From Mycobacteroides chelonae (GTDB taxonomy: Bacteria; Actinomycetota; Actinomycetes; Mycobacteriales; Mycobacteriaceae), in the NCBI GenBank assembly GCA_014204435.1, contig JACHLF010000010.1, positions 95,442 through 159,441 on the forward strand: a DNA stretch of 64,000 bases, written 5' to 3'. Both the position numbers and the translations under genes were made by a program. Shown in pieces: positions 20,790 to 29,585 of this stretch. The notes below the pieces were generated by a model. The model was not told the DNA's origin. It searched no databases and saw nothing but the letters and a program-made list of their open reading frames with translations. Position 1 is the first letter of the stretch; the number at the start of each line of letters is the position of its first letter.

Positions 20790-21124
20790 TGAGCGGTGAC
20801 GCCTTTGAACGAGCGGTCGAACGCGCCGAGCGCCGCGCCGAGGAAGAGCACCATCGACTTCAGCGCAAGCGCCTCGGATGGGTCGCGCGGATGAATCGCA
20901 CGGCCTTCCAAATCCATGCCAGCACCTTCGCCGCAGTGCAGGTTCTATTGATCGCCATCTGGGCGCTCACCTGGAAATTCGACCACGGCACCGCCTACCC
21001 GTGGTTCATCTACCCGCTCTTGGGCTGGGGAATCGCGGTGATCGTGCACTACGTCATCGCCAGGAACATCTGGCTCCATCGCACCGAGGAATCTCCGACA
21101 AAACCCACCGAGGAGCTCCAATGA
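20789..21124 (+). CDS. 2TM-domain protein
   Basis: About 111 residues from the ATG at 20789, which overlaps the padR stop; a GTG lies one codon upstream. A charged N-terminal helix (AVERAERRAEEEHHRLQRK) precedes two transmembrane segments, FAAVQVLLIAIWALTW and FIYPLLGWGIAVIVHYVIA. This is the layout of 2TM-domain proteins, often found beside PadR or LytTR regulators. It might relay a membrane signal to PadR; that is inference. Confidence 0.8.
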   Translation: MSGDAFERAVERAERRAEEEHHRLQRKRLGWVARMNRTAFQIHASTFAAVQVLLIAIWALTWKFDHGTAYPWFIYPLLGWGIAVIVHYVIARNIWLHRTEESPTKPTEELQ

Positions 21125-21978
21125 ACACCACCATCGACAACAGCGCCCGCCCGATCAAGACTAGGCGCATCAAGTTTCGGTATTCGACAGGTTCGTTGAA
21201 TCGCCACTATGTGCAAGGCGATCTGGTGATGAGCCACATCATCGCGATGCTCTCCGCGGTGTTCCCCGAAGGGGAGGACTACTTCATCCGCTCGGTCAAG
21301 CACTATTCGGATCAGATCACCGACTCCGTGCTGAAGAAGCAGGTGGCCGGATTCATCGGCCAAGAGGTGACCCATGGCCGTGAGCACCGCGAACTCAATG
21401 ATCGTCTGCAGCAGATGGGTTACCCGACGGCGTTTGTGGATCGGATGACCAAGCGCGGGATGAATCTCTACACACGACGCCTTCCGCCTCGCTTCAACCT
21501 CGCGGTGACAGCCGCGCTGGAGCACTACACCGCAACGCTCGCCGAGACCCTGCTGACCGATCAGCGCGCACAAGACCTGTTGGGTGACACCGAGGTTCGG
21601 TCGATTCTGCTGTGGCACGCACTGGAGGAATCCGAACATCGCGCGGTCGCATTCGATGTCTATCGGACGATCGGCGGCACCGAACGGATGCGCATGTGGG
21701 CGATGCGATTCATCACCATCACCTTCATCTGCGGCGCGTTCCTGGAGAGCGCACTGTCCCTGAGCCGCGATCGAGCTGCCTACAACCCCATTCGCCTGTT
21801 CAAGAGTGCTGCCGCGCTGAGGCATTCGCCGTTCGTCAGCCGTGAGATTATCGGACGTATCAGGGCATACAACCGTCCGGGATTCCATCCGGACGAATTC
21901 GACAATGTCGACCTTATCGAGCGCTGGAACACCGAGTTATTCGGCGAACAAGGACAATTGGCCGGTCACCTGCGATAG
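21121..21978 (+). CDS. Predicted metal-dependent hydrolase (PF10118 type)
   Basis: About 285 residues. The sequence is helical with paired acidic/histidine motifs expected of a ferritin-like di-metal site: PEGEDYFIRSV, QEVTHGREH, ALEHYTATLAE and WHALEESEHRAVAFD. These match the PF10118 family, whose substrate is not established. The ATG overlaps the stop of the 2TM gene. It closes the padR operon and ends 12 bases before the convergent mmpL stop. Confidence 0.83.
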   Translation: MNTTIDNSARPIKTRRIKFRYSTGSLNRHYVQGDLVMSHIIAMLSAVFPEGEDYFIRSVKHYSDQITDSVLKKQVAGFIGQEVTHGREHRELNDRLQQMGYPTAFVDRMTKRGMNLYTRRLPPRFNLAVTAALEHYTATLAETLLTDQRAQDLLGDTEVRSILLWHALEESEHRAVAFDVYRTIGGTERMRMWAMRFITITFICGAFLESALSLSRDRAAYNPIRLFKSAAALRHSPFVSREIIGRIRAYNRPGFHPDEFDNVDLIERWNTELFGEQGQLAGHLR

Positions 21979-21990
21979 AGGCCAGCGCCG

Positions 21991-24948
21991 TCACAGCTGT
22001 GCGGTGGCCGGTTCCTCCGGTTGGGGGCCAACTCCCGGCTCATCTCTGAACTTGGCACGTACGACCTTGGGAAGCCGCTGCGGCCACCAGAACCAGGGGC
22101 CGAGCAGCCGGGCCAGCGGCATCACCAGGAACAGTCGCACGATCATCATGTCGAAGATGAGGCCGATGCAGATGGTGGACCCGGCCTGACCGATGTTGAC
22201 CACATCGCTGGACAGCATCGCCAGCATGGTCCCGGCCAGCACGAGCGCCGCCGTGACCGCTACGTTGCCCGAGCCTGCGATGGTCCGGATCAGGCCCGTC
22301 CGTATCCCGGCGGAGAGTTCTTCCCGGTATCTGGAGAGCAGCAGCAGGTTGTAGTCGCAGCCGACACCGACCAGCACGATGAACGCGATGGGCAGTGTGA
22401 GCCAATGCAATTCGACACCTACGAGCGTTTCCCAGATGAAGGCGGCCAGCCCGAGGGAGCCCAGGAAGGAGAGCACCACGGTGATCAACACGATCACCGA
22501 GCCCGCCAGGGTCCGGGTGATCACCATGACGATGAGGAACACCAAACCGAACGTCGCCAGCATCATCGTCAGGATGTCGTTTTTGGAGAACGCCTGAACA
22601 TCACGATAATTCGACGATGCTCCGGCCATCATCAGGGTGGCCCCCGACAGTGACGTTCCCTTGATGGCCTCGTGTGCGGCCGATTCCGTGCGCTGAATTT
22701 GATCGATGCCTTCGGGGCTCATGGCTTCGCCGTCGTGATAGATCAGGACACGGGCGCCCGTGCCGTCGGGCGTCATCATAAACTTCAGCCCAACCTGAAA
22801 ATCGTTGGTCTTGAACGACTCCGGCGGCATGAAGAAGAAGTCGTCGTTCTTGGCGTTGTCGAATGCTCTGCCCATGTCGACCATTGGGTCGATCATCGGC
22901 TCCAGCTGCGCGATGGTGGCGTGGAAGAGGCTTTGCATCGTCAAGGTCAGCTGCTGCATGACCGCCATGTTCTGCACCGTCGCGTTGAGCTGGGCGATCA
23001 TCTGTGGGGTCGCGGCGTCGACCATGCTCAGGCCGTCGACCATGGGGCCCAGGTGCGAGGTCGCTTCATCGATGTTGTCGATCGACTCGTTCAGTGAGCG
23101 CATCGCCCAGCAGACCGGGATGTCGAAGCAGTGCGGTTCCCAGTACAGGTAGTTGCGCAGCGGCCGGAAGAAATCATCGAAATTGGCCAGGTTGTCGCGG
23201 GTCTTGTCCATCGCGACCTTCAGACCCTGAGAGGCCTCCATGGACATGTGGGTGCCCGCGGACAACTGACTGGTGATGTCCGATATCTTCTTGGTGGCGT
23301 CCACCATGTCCCCCATCCGGGCGGCCATGGTGTCGACATCGGCGACGCGGTCTTTCAGGAACGCGAGATTCTGACCGATCTTGGTTCCCATGGAGCCCAT
23401 CGCGTAGGGCAGTGACGCGTGCTCCAGCGGCCGTCCATTGGGACGGGTGATGCTCTGCACCATCGAAATGCCCGGCGTGCGCACGATGTTCTTGGCTACC
23501 CGGTCCAGGCTGATCATGTCGGTGGTGTTGCGCATATCGTGATCGGCCTTGATGTACAGGGTGTCGATGGAGAGCTGACTCGGCGGGAAGTGCCGGTCTG
23601 CCGCCGCGTAACCCTGGGAGGATTCCACACTCTTGGGCGCGTAGTCGCGATCATTGTAGCTCACCGTGTAGGTGGCCAGGTTGGCAATGCACAACGGGAT
23701 CACCAGTGCCGCAACCGCAATCATCGCGGCGGGCCATTTGGCGATGGCGGTGCCGAGCTTGCGCCAGACGGAGCTGGTCTTAGCCGGCTCGGACAGCCAG
23801 GGCACCTTGCTGCCCAGGGTGAGCAGCGCCGGGCCCAGGGTTAGCGCCGCAATGACGGCGACGACCATCGCCACGAAACACGGCGGGCCCAGGGTGCGGA
23901 AGTAGTCGAGCGTGGTCAGGCTCAGGCACAGGCAGGCGCCCGATATCGCGATCCCCGATCCCAGGACGACGTGGGCCACACTGCGTACCGAGGTGTAGTA
24001 CGCGGTTTCCCGGTCTTGTCCGGCGCGCCGGGCTTCCTGAAAGCGGCCCAGGTAGAAAATTCCGTAGTCGGTGGCGACACCCAACACCAGCGATACGGCC
24101 ATGTTCATCGCGAACGACGAGATGCCGATGACGTGATTTTCGACCAGCAGTGAGACGACACCACGCGCCGTCGCCAGGGTGATCAACACACCGAAGAGCG
24201 GGATGATCGCTCGGGTGATCGACCGGTAGGCGATCAGCAGCATGATGATGATCACGACGATGGTGACGATCGTTAGGGTGACCATGCTCTCGTCGGCGGC
24301 GTTGAGAGTGTCCGAGGCCAGAGGCGCGGGGCCGCTGACGTAGACCTTGAGTCCCTCGGGTTTGTCCTTGTCGAGCTTTTCGACGATGTCGCGGATGGCC
24401 TTGATCGACCTGTTCGAATCGGCGTCACCCAGGTCTCCGGCCGGTCGCACCGTCAAGGTCGCGGCCTGCGCATCGGCGCTCTGTTGGCCCGACCGGGTCA
24501 CCGGATCGCCCCACAGATCCATCAAGGACTGGACGTGCTCTTTGTCTTCCAGCAGAGCACGCACCATCTGGTCGTAGTACCGATGGTCTTGCTCGCCGAG
24601 CGGGCGGCCCTCGGCCTCCAGCAAGATGACGGCCATGCTGGTGTAGTCGGATTCCTTGAAGTCCTGCCCCTGAGTGATCGCCGCCGCCGATGACGGCGCG
24701 TCCCGCGGAATCATCGCCTTGGCGTTGGCCGCCGTCGTCTCTTCCAGGGTCGGCACGAAGATGTTCAGGGCCGCGGCCGCCACCACCCAGAAGATCAACA
24801 CCGGAATGGCAAGCACCCGTAGCAATCTGGCGGGCAGCGGGTGCTTCTGGGTTTCGGTCGGAGGCGCGGGTTGCGATACGGGCTGAGGCGGAACCGGCAC
24901 CGGACCGGTGTCCTCGTCGTTCACGGGTGGCTGCTGGCCCGAGGTCAT
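21991..24948 (-). CDS. MmpL family RND transporter
   Basis: About 985 residues with the MmpL plan. A cytoplasmic proline-rich start precedes TM1 (VLIFWVVAAAALNIFVP), a large periplasmic porter domain, a first TM bundle with the proton-relay Asp-Tyr in VATDYGIFYLGR, a second porter domain with a coiled-coil-like stretch (about 300 residues rich in methionine, alanine and aspartate), and a second bundle with GVGCDYNLLLLSR. It is translationally coupled to mmpS by ATGA. MmpS5/MmpL5-type pairs export siderophores or drugs. The divergent TetR and its operators suggest inducible efflux; the substrate is unknown. Confidence 0.92.
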   Translation of the reverse strand: MTSGQQPPVNDEDTGPVPVPPQPVSQPAPPTETQKHPLPARLLRVLAIPVLIFWVVAAAALNIFVPTLEETTAANAKAMIPRDAPSSAAAITQGQDFKESDYTSMAVILLEAEGRPLGEQDHRYYDQMVRALLEDKEHVQSLMDLWGDPVTRSGQQSADAQAATLTVRPAGDLGDADSNRSIKAIRDIVEKLDKDKPEGLKVYVSGPAPLASDTLNAADESMVTLTIVTIVVIIIMLLIAYRSITRAIIPLFGVLITLATARGVVSLLVENHVIGISSFAMNMAVSLVLGVATDYGIFYLGRFQEARRAGQDRETAYYTSVRSVAHVVLGSGIAISGACLCLSLTTLDYFRTLGPPCFVAMVVAVIAALTLGPALLTLGSKVPWLSEPAKTSSVWRKLGTAIAKWPAAMIAVAALVIPLCIANLATYTVSYNDRDYAPKSVESSQGYAAADRHFPPSQLSIDTLYIKADHDMRNTTDMISLDRVAKNIVRTPGISMVQSITRPNGRPLEHASLPYAMGSMGTKIGQNLAFLKDRVADVDTMAARMGDMVDATKKISDITSQLSAGTHMSMEASQGLKVAMDKTRDNLANFDDFFRPLRNYLYWEPHCFDIPVCWAMRSLNESIDNIDEATSHLGPMVDGLSMVDAATPQMIAQLNATVQNMAVMQQLTLTMQSLFHATIAQLEPMIDPMVDMGRAFDNAKNDDFFFMPPESFKTNDFQVGLKFMMTPDGTGARVLIYHDGEAMSPEGIDQIQRTESAAHEAIKGTSLSGATLMMAGASSNYRDVQAFSKNDILTMMLATFGLVFLIVMVITRTLAGSVIVLITVVLSFLGSLGLAAFIWETLVGVELHWLTLPIAFIVLVGVGCDYNLLLLSRYREELSAGIRTGLIRTIAGSGNVAVTAALVLAGTMLAMLSSDVVNIGQAGSTICIGLIFDMMIVRLFLVMPLARLLGPWFWWPQRLPKVVRAKFRDEPGVGPQPEEPATAQL

Positions 24949-25406
24949 GCTGCCGTCACCGTGCATGCGACTGCTGCGCTGGCATGGTTGACAACCTGCT
25001 CGTCACGAACCTCGCCATTGACCCGAATCCGGCACCCCAGCGAGTCGCCGTCGACCTGCGCGACCAGGCTCAGCGATGCCGCCGAGGACATGGTGGTCTC
25101 GGAAACCGACCACGGCAACGAGGTTAGCACTACGTCAACCGGTTCGCTGTTGAGGTTGGCATAGGACACCTTCCCGCTGTTTGCAAGGTTGCCGAAAAGC
25201 TCATACGTGACGGCCTTGGGGTTGATCTGAACAACCGTCGCGGGGATGGGTCGCACATCCGAAGGATGGCTTATGGCCTGCGATTTCTCGCGAATCCGGT
25301 TCACTCCAAAGCCCACGATCGCGATGACGACGAGCGCTACCAGAGGCATCCACAATGTGCCGAGAATTCGCCCGGCACGGCCACGGGACTGTTGGTGTCG
25401 ACTCAT
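24945..25406 (-). CDS. MmpS family accessory protein
   Basis: About 153 residues. One N-terminal TM helix (LGTLWMPLVALVVIAIVGFGV) precedes a periplasmic domain with TYELFGNLANSGKVSYANLN and the LPWS and VNHASAAVACTV segments of MmpS proteins. It works with MmpL in export. The ATG at 25406 (MSRHQQ) gives the usual length; the longer upstream frame crosses the operator region. The stop overlaps the mmpL ATG. It is divergent from the TetR gene at 25537. Confidence 0.9.
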   Translation of the reverse strand: MSRHQQSRGRAGRILGTLWMPLVALVVIAIVGFGVNRIREKSQAISHPSDVRPIPATVVQINPKAVTYELFGNLANSGKVSYANLNSEPVDVVLTSLPWSVSETTMSSAASLSLVAQVDGDSLGCRIRVNGEVRDEQVVNHASAAVACTVTAA

Positions 25407-25473
25407 AGCTGAGGACGCCCCGATGGGACGGGATGGATAGCGGACACGCGATCTTCCTTGTCGCTCGTCATCA

Positions 25474-25516
25474 TTGTTACCTTTAGTAACATAGCTCTTG
25501 TTACCGACAGTAACAA
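25474..25516. promoter_or_regulatory. Two TetR operator candidates between mmpS and tetR
   Basis: Two copies of TGTTAC-N5-GTAACA are present, at 25475-25491 (spacer CTTTA) and 25499-25515 (spacer CGACA). Arms are perfect and centres are 24 bp apart. They lie 21 bases upstream of the tetR GTG and about 70 bases upstream of the mmpS ATG, well placed to repress both. Confidence 0.82.
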
Positions 25517-25536
25517 ATCGGCTAGACTGTCGACTC

Positions 25537-26247
25537 GTGGAGGCAGCCCCGACGTCCGGCGTGGGCTCGCGTAGGCCGTGGGGAGAGCGCCGCGAGCACC
25601 TGCTAGATACCGCCGAGCAGCTGTTCTTCGAGCGCGGCTTCGCCGCGGTGTCGCTGGGTGACATCGCCCAGGCGGCGGGCGTCACCAAGCCCATCGCCTA
25701 CCGCCACTTCACAACCAAGGACGGCGCATACCTGGCGTGCGCCCGGCGCGCACAGGCGGACTTCGCGCAGACACTGATACAGCGGGTAGATCCTGTGTTG
25801 ACCGTGCGCGAGCAGTTCGCCACCGCCGCCGACGTGTTCTTTGAGCTCTTGGAGACTCATCCCGAGCGGTGGGAACTGATCTACGGCAGCGCCGCGGTGT
25901 TACCCGCCGAATCACGCCAAGAACTCTCCGCGCTGCGGTTGGACAATATCGAGACGACCTACGCACTGATCACCAAGGATCATCCCGAGGTACCCAAGCT
26001 TTTCGCCGAAGGACTCTCGCATGCCATGTCGGGGGCAGCCGAGCGTCTCGGTCATTGGTGGCAGTCACGTCCCGAGCTGGACCGCCAGCACATGATCGAC
26101 ATCTACGTCGAGATCTTCTACGCTGCGGTGGCTTCGTACCTCCAGGAACCGCAATCGACAACTAAGAGCAGACCGGTCCCGCACGGGCCGCGGCACGTGC
26201 CGGTCTCACGCCGAACCGCCCCAGCATCACCGGAACAGCCACGGTGA
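25537..26247 (+). CDS. TetR family regulator of the mmpS-mmpL pair
   Basis: About 236 residues. The helix-turn-helix is VSLGDIAQAAGVTKPIAYRHF, preceded by RREHLLDTAEQLFFERGFAA. The C-terminal domain is helical for ligand binding. The GTG at 25537 was chosen because upstream codons fall in the operator. In M. abscessus, TetR proteins divergent from mmpS5/mmpL5 repress efflux linked to resistance (MAB_4384 type). The last 86 bases are antisense to the 3' end of the convergent Tad gene; the tail there is low-complexity. Confidence 0.88.
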   Translation: MEAAPTSGVGSRRPWGERREHLLDTAEQLFFERGFAAVSLGDIAQAAGVTKPIAYRHFTTKDGAYLACARRAQADFAQTLIQRVDPVLTVREQFATAADVFFELLETHPERWELIYGSAAVLPAESRQELSALRLDNIETTYALITKDHPEVPKLFAEGLSHAMSGAAERLGHWWQSRPELDRQHMIDIYVEIFYAAVASYLQEPQSTTKSRPVPHGPRHVPVSRRTAPASPEQPR

Positions 26248-26539
26248 CAACCACATCGAGCTCCTCGAGCGCACAGCTTGTGACGGCGGCGCCCATCCTT
26301 CGAGCAACTTTGTGGGTCTCCGCACACGCAGGGGTGATCCCGTAGAGCGCATGCTGCGCGCCGCTGAGCGCCGACAGGTCCGCTGCCGCCTGCGCGCGAT
26401 GCCGCGCCACCACAGCAGAGCCCAGCGCTGCACCCCCCGCTGTCAAGGCCAACAGGACCGCCATCATCGCCACCGCGACGATGGACGCGGAGCCGTCTTC
26501 ATTCCCCGGGTTCCATCGCCGAAATCGACTCGGCGGCAA
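26162..26539 (-). CDS. TadG/pseudopilin-like protein (Rv3654c-like)
   Basis: The start is uncertain: TTG 26539 is used here, and GTG 26473 is an alternative that would cut the conserved DGSAS. The protein has one hydrophobic segment (VAMMAVLLALTAGGAALG) followed by VVARHRAQAAADLSALS, the typical Tad pseudopilin-like N-terminus after a prepilin-type cleavage region. Two cysteines follow in TPACAETHK and TSCALEEL. It is the last gene of the tad operon and overlaps the TadE-like gene. Rv3654c has been reported as a secreted effector in M. tuberculosis. Confidence 0.7.
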   Translation of the reverse strand: MPPSRFRRWNPGNEDGSASIVAVAMMAVLLALTAGGAALGSAVVARHRAQAAADLSALSGAQHALYGITPACAETHKVARRMGAAVTSCALEELDVVVTVAVPVMLGRFGVRPARAAARAGPVCS

Positions 26540-26828
26540 TCGTAATGGCAGGCAGGAGCCGACTCTTCGCCGTGACCCGTGCCAGCGCGTAGTCACCATC
26601 GCGCCGAACATCGACCATCGCACCCGTAGGCGCGATCCGCCGCGCGGCCGATCGCGCGTCTGCATCGTCACCACGTGCCACCAGCCTGGCCGCCTCACGC
26701 GAGGCGTCCACACAGCGCACCTGCATCGACACCGCCTGAATCCCCGCTGCGGACAGCAGAAGTACCGCCACCAAAGCCGCGATGCCGAACGCAGCCTCGA
26801 CGGTGACGGCTCCGGTGTCGTCGCCTAA
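26499..26828 (-). CDS. TadE-like pseudopilin (Rv3655c-like)
   Basis: The start could not be resolved. The frame is conserved from just after the flp stop (TGAVTVEAAFGIAALVAVLL), but no ATG or GTG is found there; the first in-frame starts, TTG 26774 and GTG 26771, lie inside the hydrophobic segment. The glutamate in VTVEAAFG is the expected +5 residue of a prepilin site. The body is helical with DASREAARLVARGDD, a TadE hallmark, and ends in SISAMEPGE. It sits between flp and the Rv3654c-like gene. Confidence 0.7.
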   Translation of the reverse strand, partial: LGDDTGAVTVEAAFGIAALVAVLLLSAAGIQAVSMQVRCVDASREAARLVARGDDADARSAARRIAPTGAMVDVRRDGDYALARVTAKSRLLPAITIAAESISAMEPGE

Positions 26829-27025
26829 ACACTGGTGTTGAGGGCGCGCGTGATGATGTTGGTGAGCGCACTGACGATCGAGTCCCCGGTGACCACCGTG
26901 TAGAGAATCGCCCCGAACGCCGCCGCGGCAATCGTCCCGATGGCATATTCCACGGTTGACATGCCGTCTTCCGACTCGACAACCACCACCATCCGGCGGC
27001 GAACCGCCGCCACTATGTTGTGCAT
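26825..27025 (-). CDS. flp: Flp-type pilin (Rv3656c-like)
   Basis: A 66-residue prepilin. The cleavage region SEDGMSTVEYAIGTIAAAAF has the Flp pattern of glycine, then glutamate and tyrosine at +5 and +6, followed by a hydrophobic helix. It would be processed by a TadV-type peptidase and assembled into the pilus. The ATG at 27025 follows a GGGAGGG purine run. A TTG lies one codon upstream. Confidence 0.9.
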   Translation of the reverse strand: MHNIVAAVRRRMVVVVESEDGMSTVEYAIGTIAAAAFGAILYTVVTGDSIVSALTNIITRALNTSV

Positions 27026-27067
27026 CAATGGATTCCCTCCCTTTCCGGCCCGTAGCCCTTCTACGGG

Positions 27068-27652
27068 TCACAACACGCCGTCGCTGAACAAGTCACGCGC
27101 CAATCCCATGACGACAGGCACGATGCCCAAGCAGACAAATGAGGGCAGAAAGCACAATCCCAACGGCGCACCGATCAGCACGCCAGCCCGTTCTGCCGTG
27201 GCCACCGCCGAATCCAGCGCATCTCGGCGACATTGCGCGGCCAGCTCGGCGATACCCTCGGCCATCATCGCGCCGGAGTCCGCCGAACGCCGGGCCAGTC
27301 TGATCAGTGCCTGCCTCTGTTCATGTCCCAGCTCGGCCGGAGCCCCACTGTCAGCCCAGGCGGTTGATGACGGTGCACCCAGCACCAGCATCTCCCCTGC
27401 GCGGCTGAGGATCCGAGCAAGCTCGGATGGTGCGGAAGACGCCACCACCAACGCGGCACTCGCGACCGGCAGCCCGGAACGGAGGCATATGCTCAGCATG
27501 TCGAGGCTGAACGCCATTCCCAACAGCCCCTTTTCATCGATATCGTGACCGCCGGTGGCAGTCGGATGACCATGAGAACTCCTCGCTCGGGCACGCAATG
27601 CCCTGGGCGAAATCATGATGGCCGCCGCAAGGATCAACAGCGCACCGGTCAT
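27068..27652 (-). CDS. tadC: TadC-like inner-membrane platform protein (Rv3657c-like)
   Basis: About 194 residues, a type II secretion GspF-domain protein of the short mycobacterial kind. Hydrophobic segments occur at the N-terminus (ALLILAAAIMI) and the C-terminus (LGLCFLPSFVCLGIVPVVM), with a helical cytoplasmic domain (AFSLDMLSICLRSGLPVASA). The ATG overlaps the tadB stop (ATGA). It would form the pilus platform with TadB. Confidence 0.85.
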   Translation of the reverse strand: MTGALLILAAAIMISPRALRARARSSHGHPTATGGHDIDEKGLLGMAFSLDMLSICLRSGLPVASAALVVASSAPSELARILSRAGEMLVLGAPSSTAWADSGAPAELGHEQRQALIRLARRSADSGAMMAEGIAELAAQCRRDALDSAVATAERAGVLIGAPLGLCFLPSFVCLGIVPVVMGLARDLFSDGVL

Positions 27653-28428
27653 CTCAGTGCCTTCCCGGTGATTCGATCGGACCACAGCAGTCCCCCGCAC
27701 GCCAGCATCACTCCGACAACAAGTAGCGCCCCGCCCGCGCCGCTCGAGCACAGCACGGTCAGCGGTCTGGCTCCGATCATCTGCCCCAATCCGATGCCCG
27801 CTACCGGCAAGCCCGCCAGGACTGCCGCCGTCGCTCGCGGCCCGGCAAGACCGGCGGCAACCCGTGCGGTAAACCTCTGCCGTTCTTGAAGATCCGTCTT
27901 ACAGGCGTCGAGCAGATCGGCGATCGCTAGGCCGTGACGTTGCGCCAGTGTCCAACCACGACTGATGCGAAACCATTGCGGCGCCGCCGGTCCCGACCGC
28001 GGCACGGCCGGATCAAGATTGACCCCCAACCGTGCACGTGCGGCCACAGCGGCGAACACTTCTCCGGCTGTTTCCCCAAGCTCGGCCGCGGCGGCTTCGA
28101 ACGCGCACACCGGGTGGGCGCCAACCCTGAGTTCACCGACGATCACATCGAGCCCCGACTCCATGGCGACCAGTTCGTCCGATTGGACCTTCGATCGGTG
28201 ACGACGGCGCCACCGCACACCCAAGGTTGCGCCCGCAACGCCCACCGCCAGTACCACCGAACCGGGCAACAGCGACACCACTAGCAACGCCAGGCCGCCC
28301 AGTGGCGCCGCCCAATACTTCCAACTCCATCGCGTAGGACACTGACCGCGCCGCCGGCCCTGGCGTGAGTGCCTTTGCGGTGTAACGAATAACGCCACGG
28401 AAAGCAGTAACAGAGCATGCGGTGTCAT
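27649..28428 (-). CDS. tadB: TadB-like inner-membrane platform protein (Rv3658c-like)
   Basis: About 259 residues. Hydrophobic segments lie near residues 35-75, and a C-terminal pair ends GALLVVGVMLACGGLLW. Between them is a GspF-like helical domain (GLDVIVGELRVGAHPVCAFE, then QRHGLAIADLLDACKTDLQ). Start and stop overlap neighbours by ATGA. It works with TadC and the TadA ATPase. Confidence 0.87.
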   Translation of the reverse strand: MTPHALLLLSVALFVTPQRHSRQGRRRGQCPTRWSWKYWAAPLGGLALLVVSLLPGSVVLAVGVAGATLGVRWRRRHRSKVQSDELVAMESGLDVIVGELRVGAHPVCAFEAAAAELGETAGEVFAAVAARARLGVNLDPAVPRSGPAAPQWFRISRGWTLAQRHGLAIADLLDACKTDLQERQRFTARVAAGLAGPRATAAVLAGLPVAGIGLGQMIGARPLTVLCSSGAGGALLVVGVMLACGGLLWSDRITGKALR

Positions 28429-29585
28429 ACCGCGCTCCGCGCTATCAACGCATCCAGCAGCTCCGCGCCGAGACCACGTCCACTGTCGACGTTCCATGCG
28501 GGCGTCACCCTCGCGATTCCATCCTCACTTTTACAGACCACCGCAATCTCGGTGAGTCGTCGAGCATTTCCGAATCGCCTTATATGGCATACACATTGAA
28601 TCGCCGCAGCAAACTGTGAATGGAGTGCAGCGCGGTCGAGTCCACCGAGTGCACCCAGTGCCTCCAACCGCGCGGGCACCTCTGCCGGGGCATTCGCGTG
28701 GACTGTGCCTGCGCCGCCGTCATGACCGGTGTTGAGAGCGGTGAGTAGCTCAACCACCTCAGCGCCACGCACCTCCCCCACCACGATGCGGTCGGGCCGC
28801 ATACGCAGCGCTTGACGCACCAGCTGGCGTAGCGTCACCTCCCCCGCGCCTTCCACGTTGGCGGCACGCGCCGTCAACGTGACCACGTGCGGGTGACGTG
28901 GTGCGAGCTCTGCGGCGTCCTCGACACAGATGATGCGTTCCGATGGGTCAACCGCCCCGAGTAGCGCGGCCAACAACGTGGTCTTGCCGGCGCCGGTGCC
29001 ACCGGTCACCAGGAAGGCCAAACGGGCCGCCAAAATCCTGCGAAGCAATCTTCCGGCGTCCTCGGCAATCGTGCCGTCGGAGATGAGCTGGTCCAAACCC
29101 TTGACGGTGGGCCGCAATACACGCAGCGAGATACACGTCCCACCGGCAGCGATAGGGGCGAGCACCGCGTGCAGGCGTACCACCGAACGCGGAGGCCCGA
29201 CTCCGCTCAGCTGCCCGTCGACGAACGGCTGCGCGTCATCAAGGCGCCTGCCCACCGCGAGAGCCAGGCGTTGGGCTAGGCGGCGCACCGCCGCCTCATC
29301 GGCGAATCGAACTGAAGCGAGCCGCAATCCTTGACCGTCATCCACCCAGACCCGATCCGGCGCCGTGACCAAGACATCGGTCGTGCCCTCGGCACCCAGC
29401 AGCGGTTCGAGTATGCCGACACCGGTCAGCTCACTCTGAAGCTCCTTTATGTTGTGCAACACATCGCTATCACCCAGTACCCCACCAGATTCAGCGCGTA
29501 TCACCGCCGCCACCGCGGTGGGCAACAGCGCCACGTTCTCGGTGGCCAGCCGTTCGCGGACACGATCGATCAGCGATCCCGTCAC
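28425..29585 (-). CDS. tadA: TadA pilus assembly ATPase (Rv3659c-like)
   Basis: A 386-residue secretion ATPase of the GspE/VirB11 superfamily. Walker A is GGTGAGKTT, the Asp box follows as CVEDAAEL, and the Walker B/His box region is RIVVGEVRGAEVVELL and TVHANAPAE. The N-terminal domain includes GTTDVLVTAPDRVWVDD, typical of TadA. GTG start with a GTGA overlap to the upstream TadZ-like gene. It powers Flp pilus assembly. Confidence 0.93.
   Translation of the reverse strand: MTGSLIDRVRERLATENVALLPTAVAAVIRAESGGVLGDSDVLHNIKELQSELTGVGILEPLLGAEGTTDVLVTAPDRVWVDDGQGLRLASVRFADEAAVRRLAQRLALAVGRRLDDAQPFVDGQLSGVGPPRSVVRLHAVLAPIAAGGTCISLRVLRPTVKGLDQLISDGTIAEDAGRLLRRILAARLAFLVTGGTGAGKTTLLAALLGAVDPSERIICVEDAAELAPRHPHVVTLTARAANVEGAGEVTLRQLVRQALRMRPDRIVVGEVRGAEVVELLTALNTGHDGGAGTVHANAPAEVPARLEALGALGGLDRAALHSQFAAAIQCVCHIRRFGNARRLTEIAVVCKSEDGIARVTPAWNVDSGRGLGAELLDALIARSAV

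Noticed and set aside
22021..22653. Long plus-strand frame inside mmpL
   Set aside because: Antisense shadow with composition forced by the GC-rich mmpL codons; no start signal or family match.
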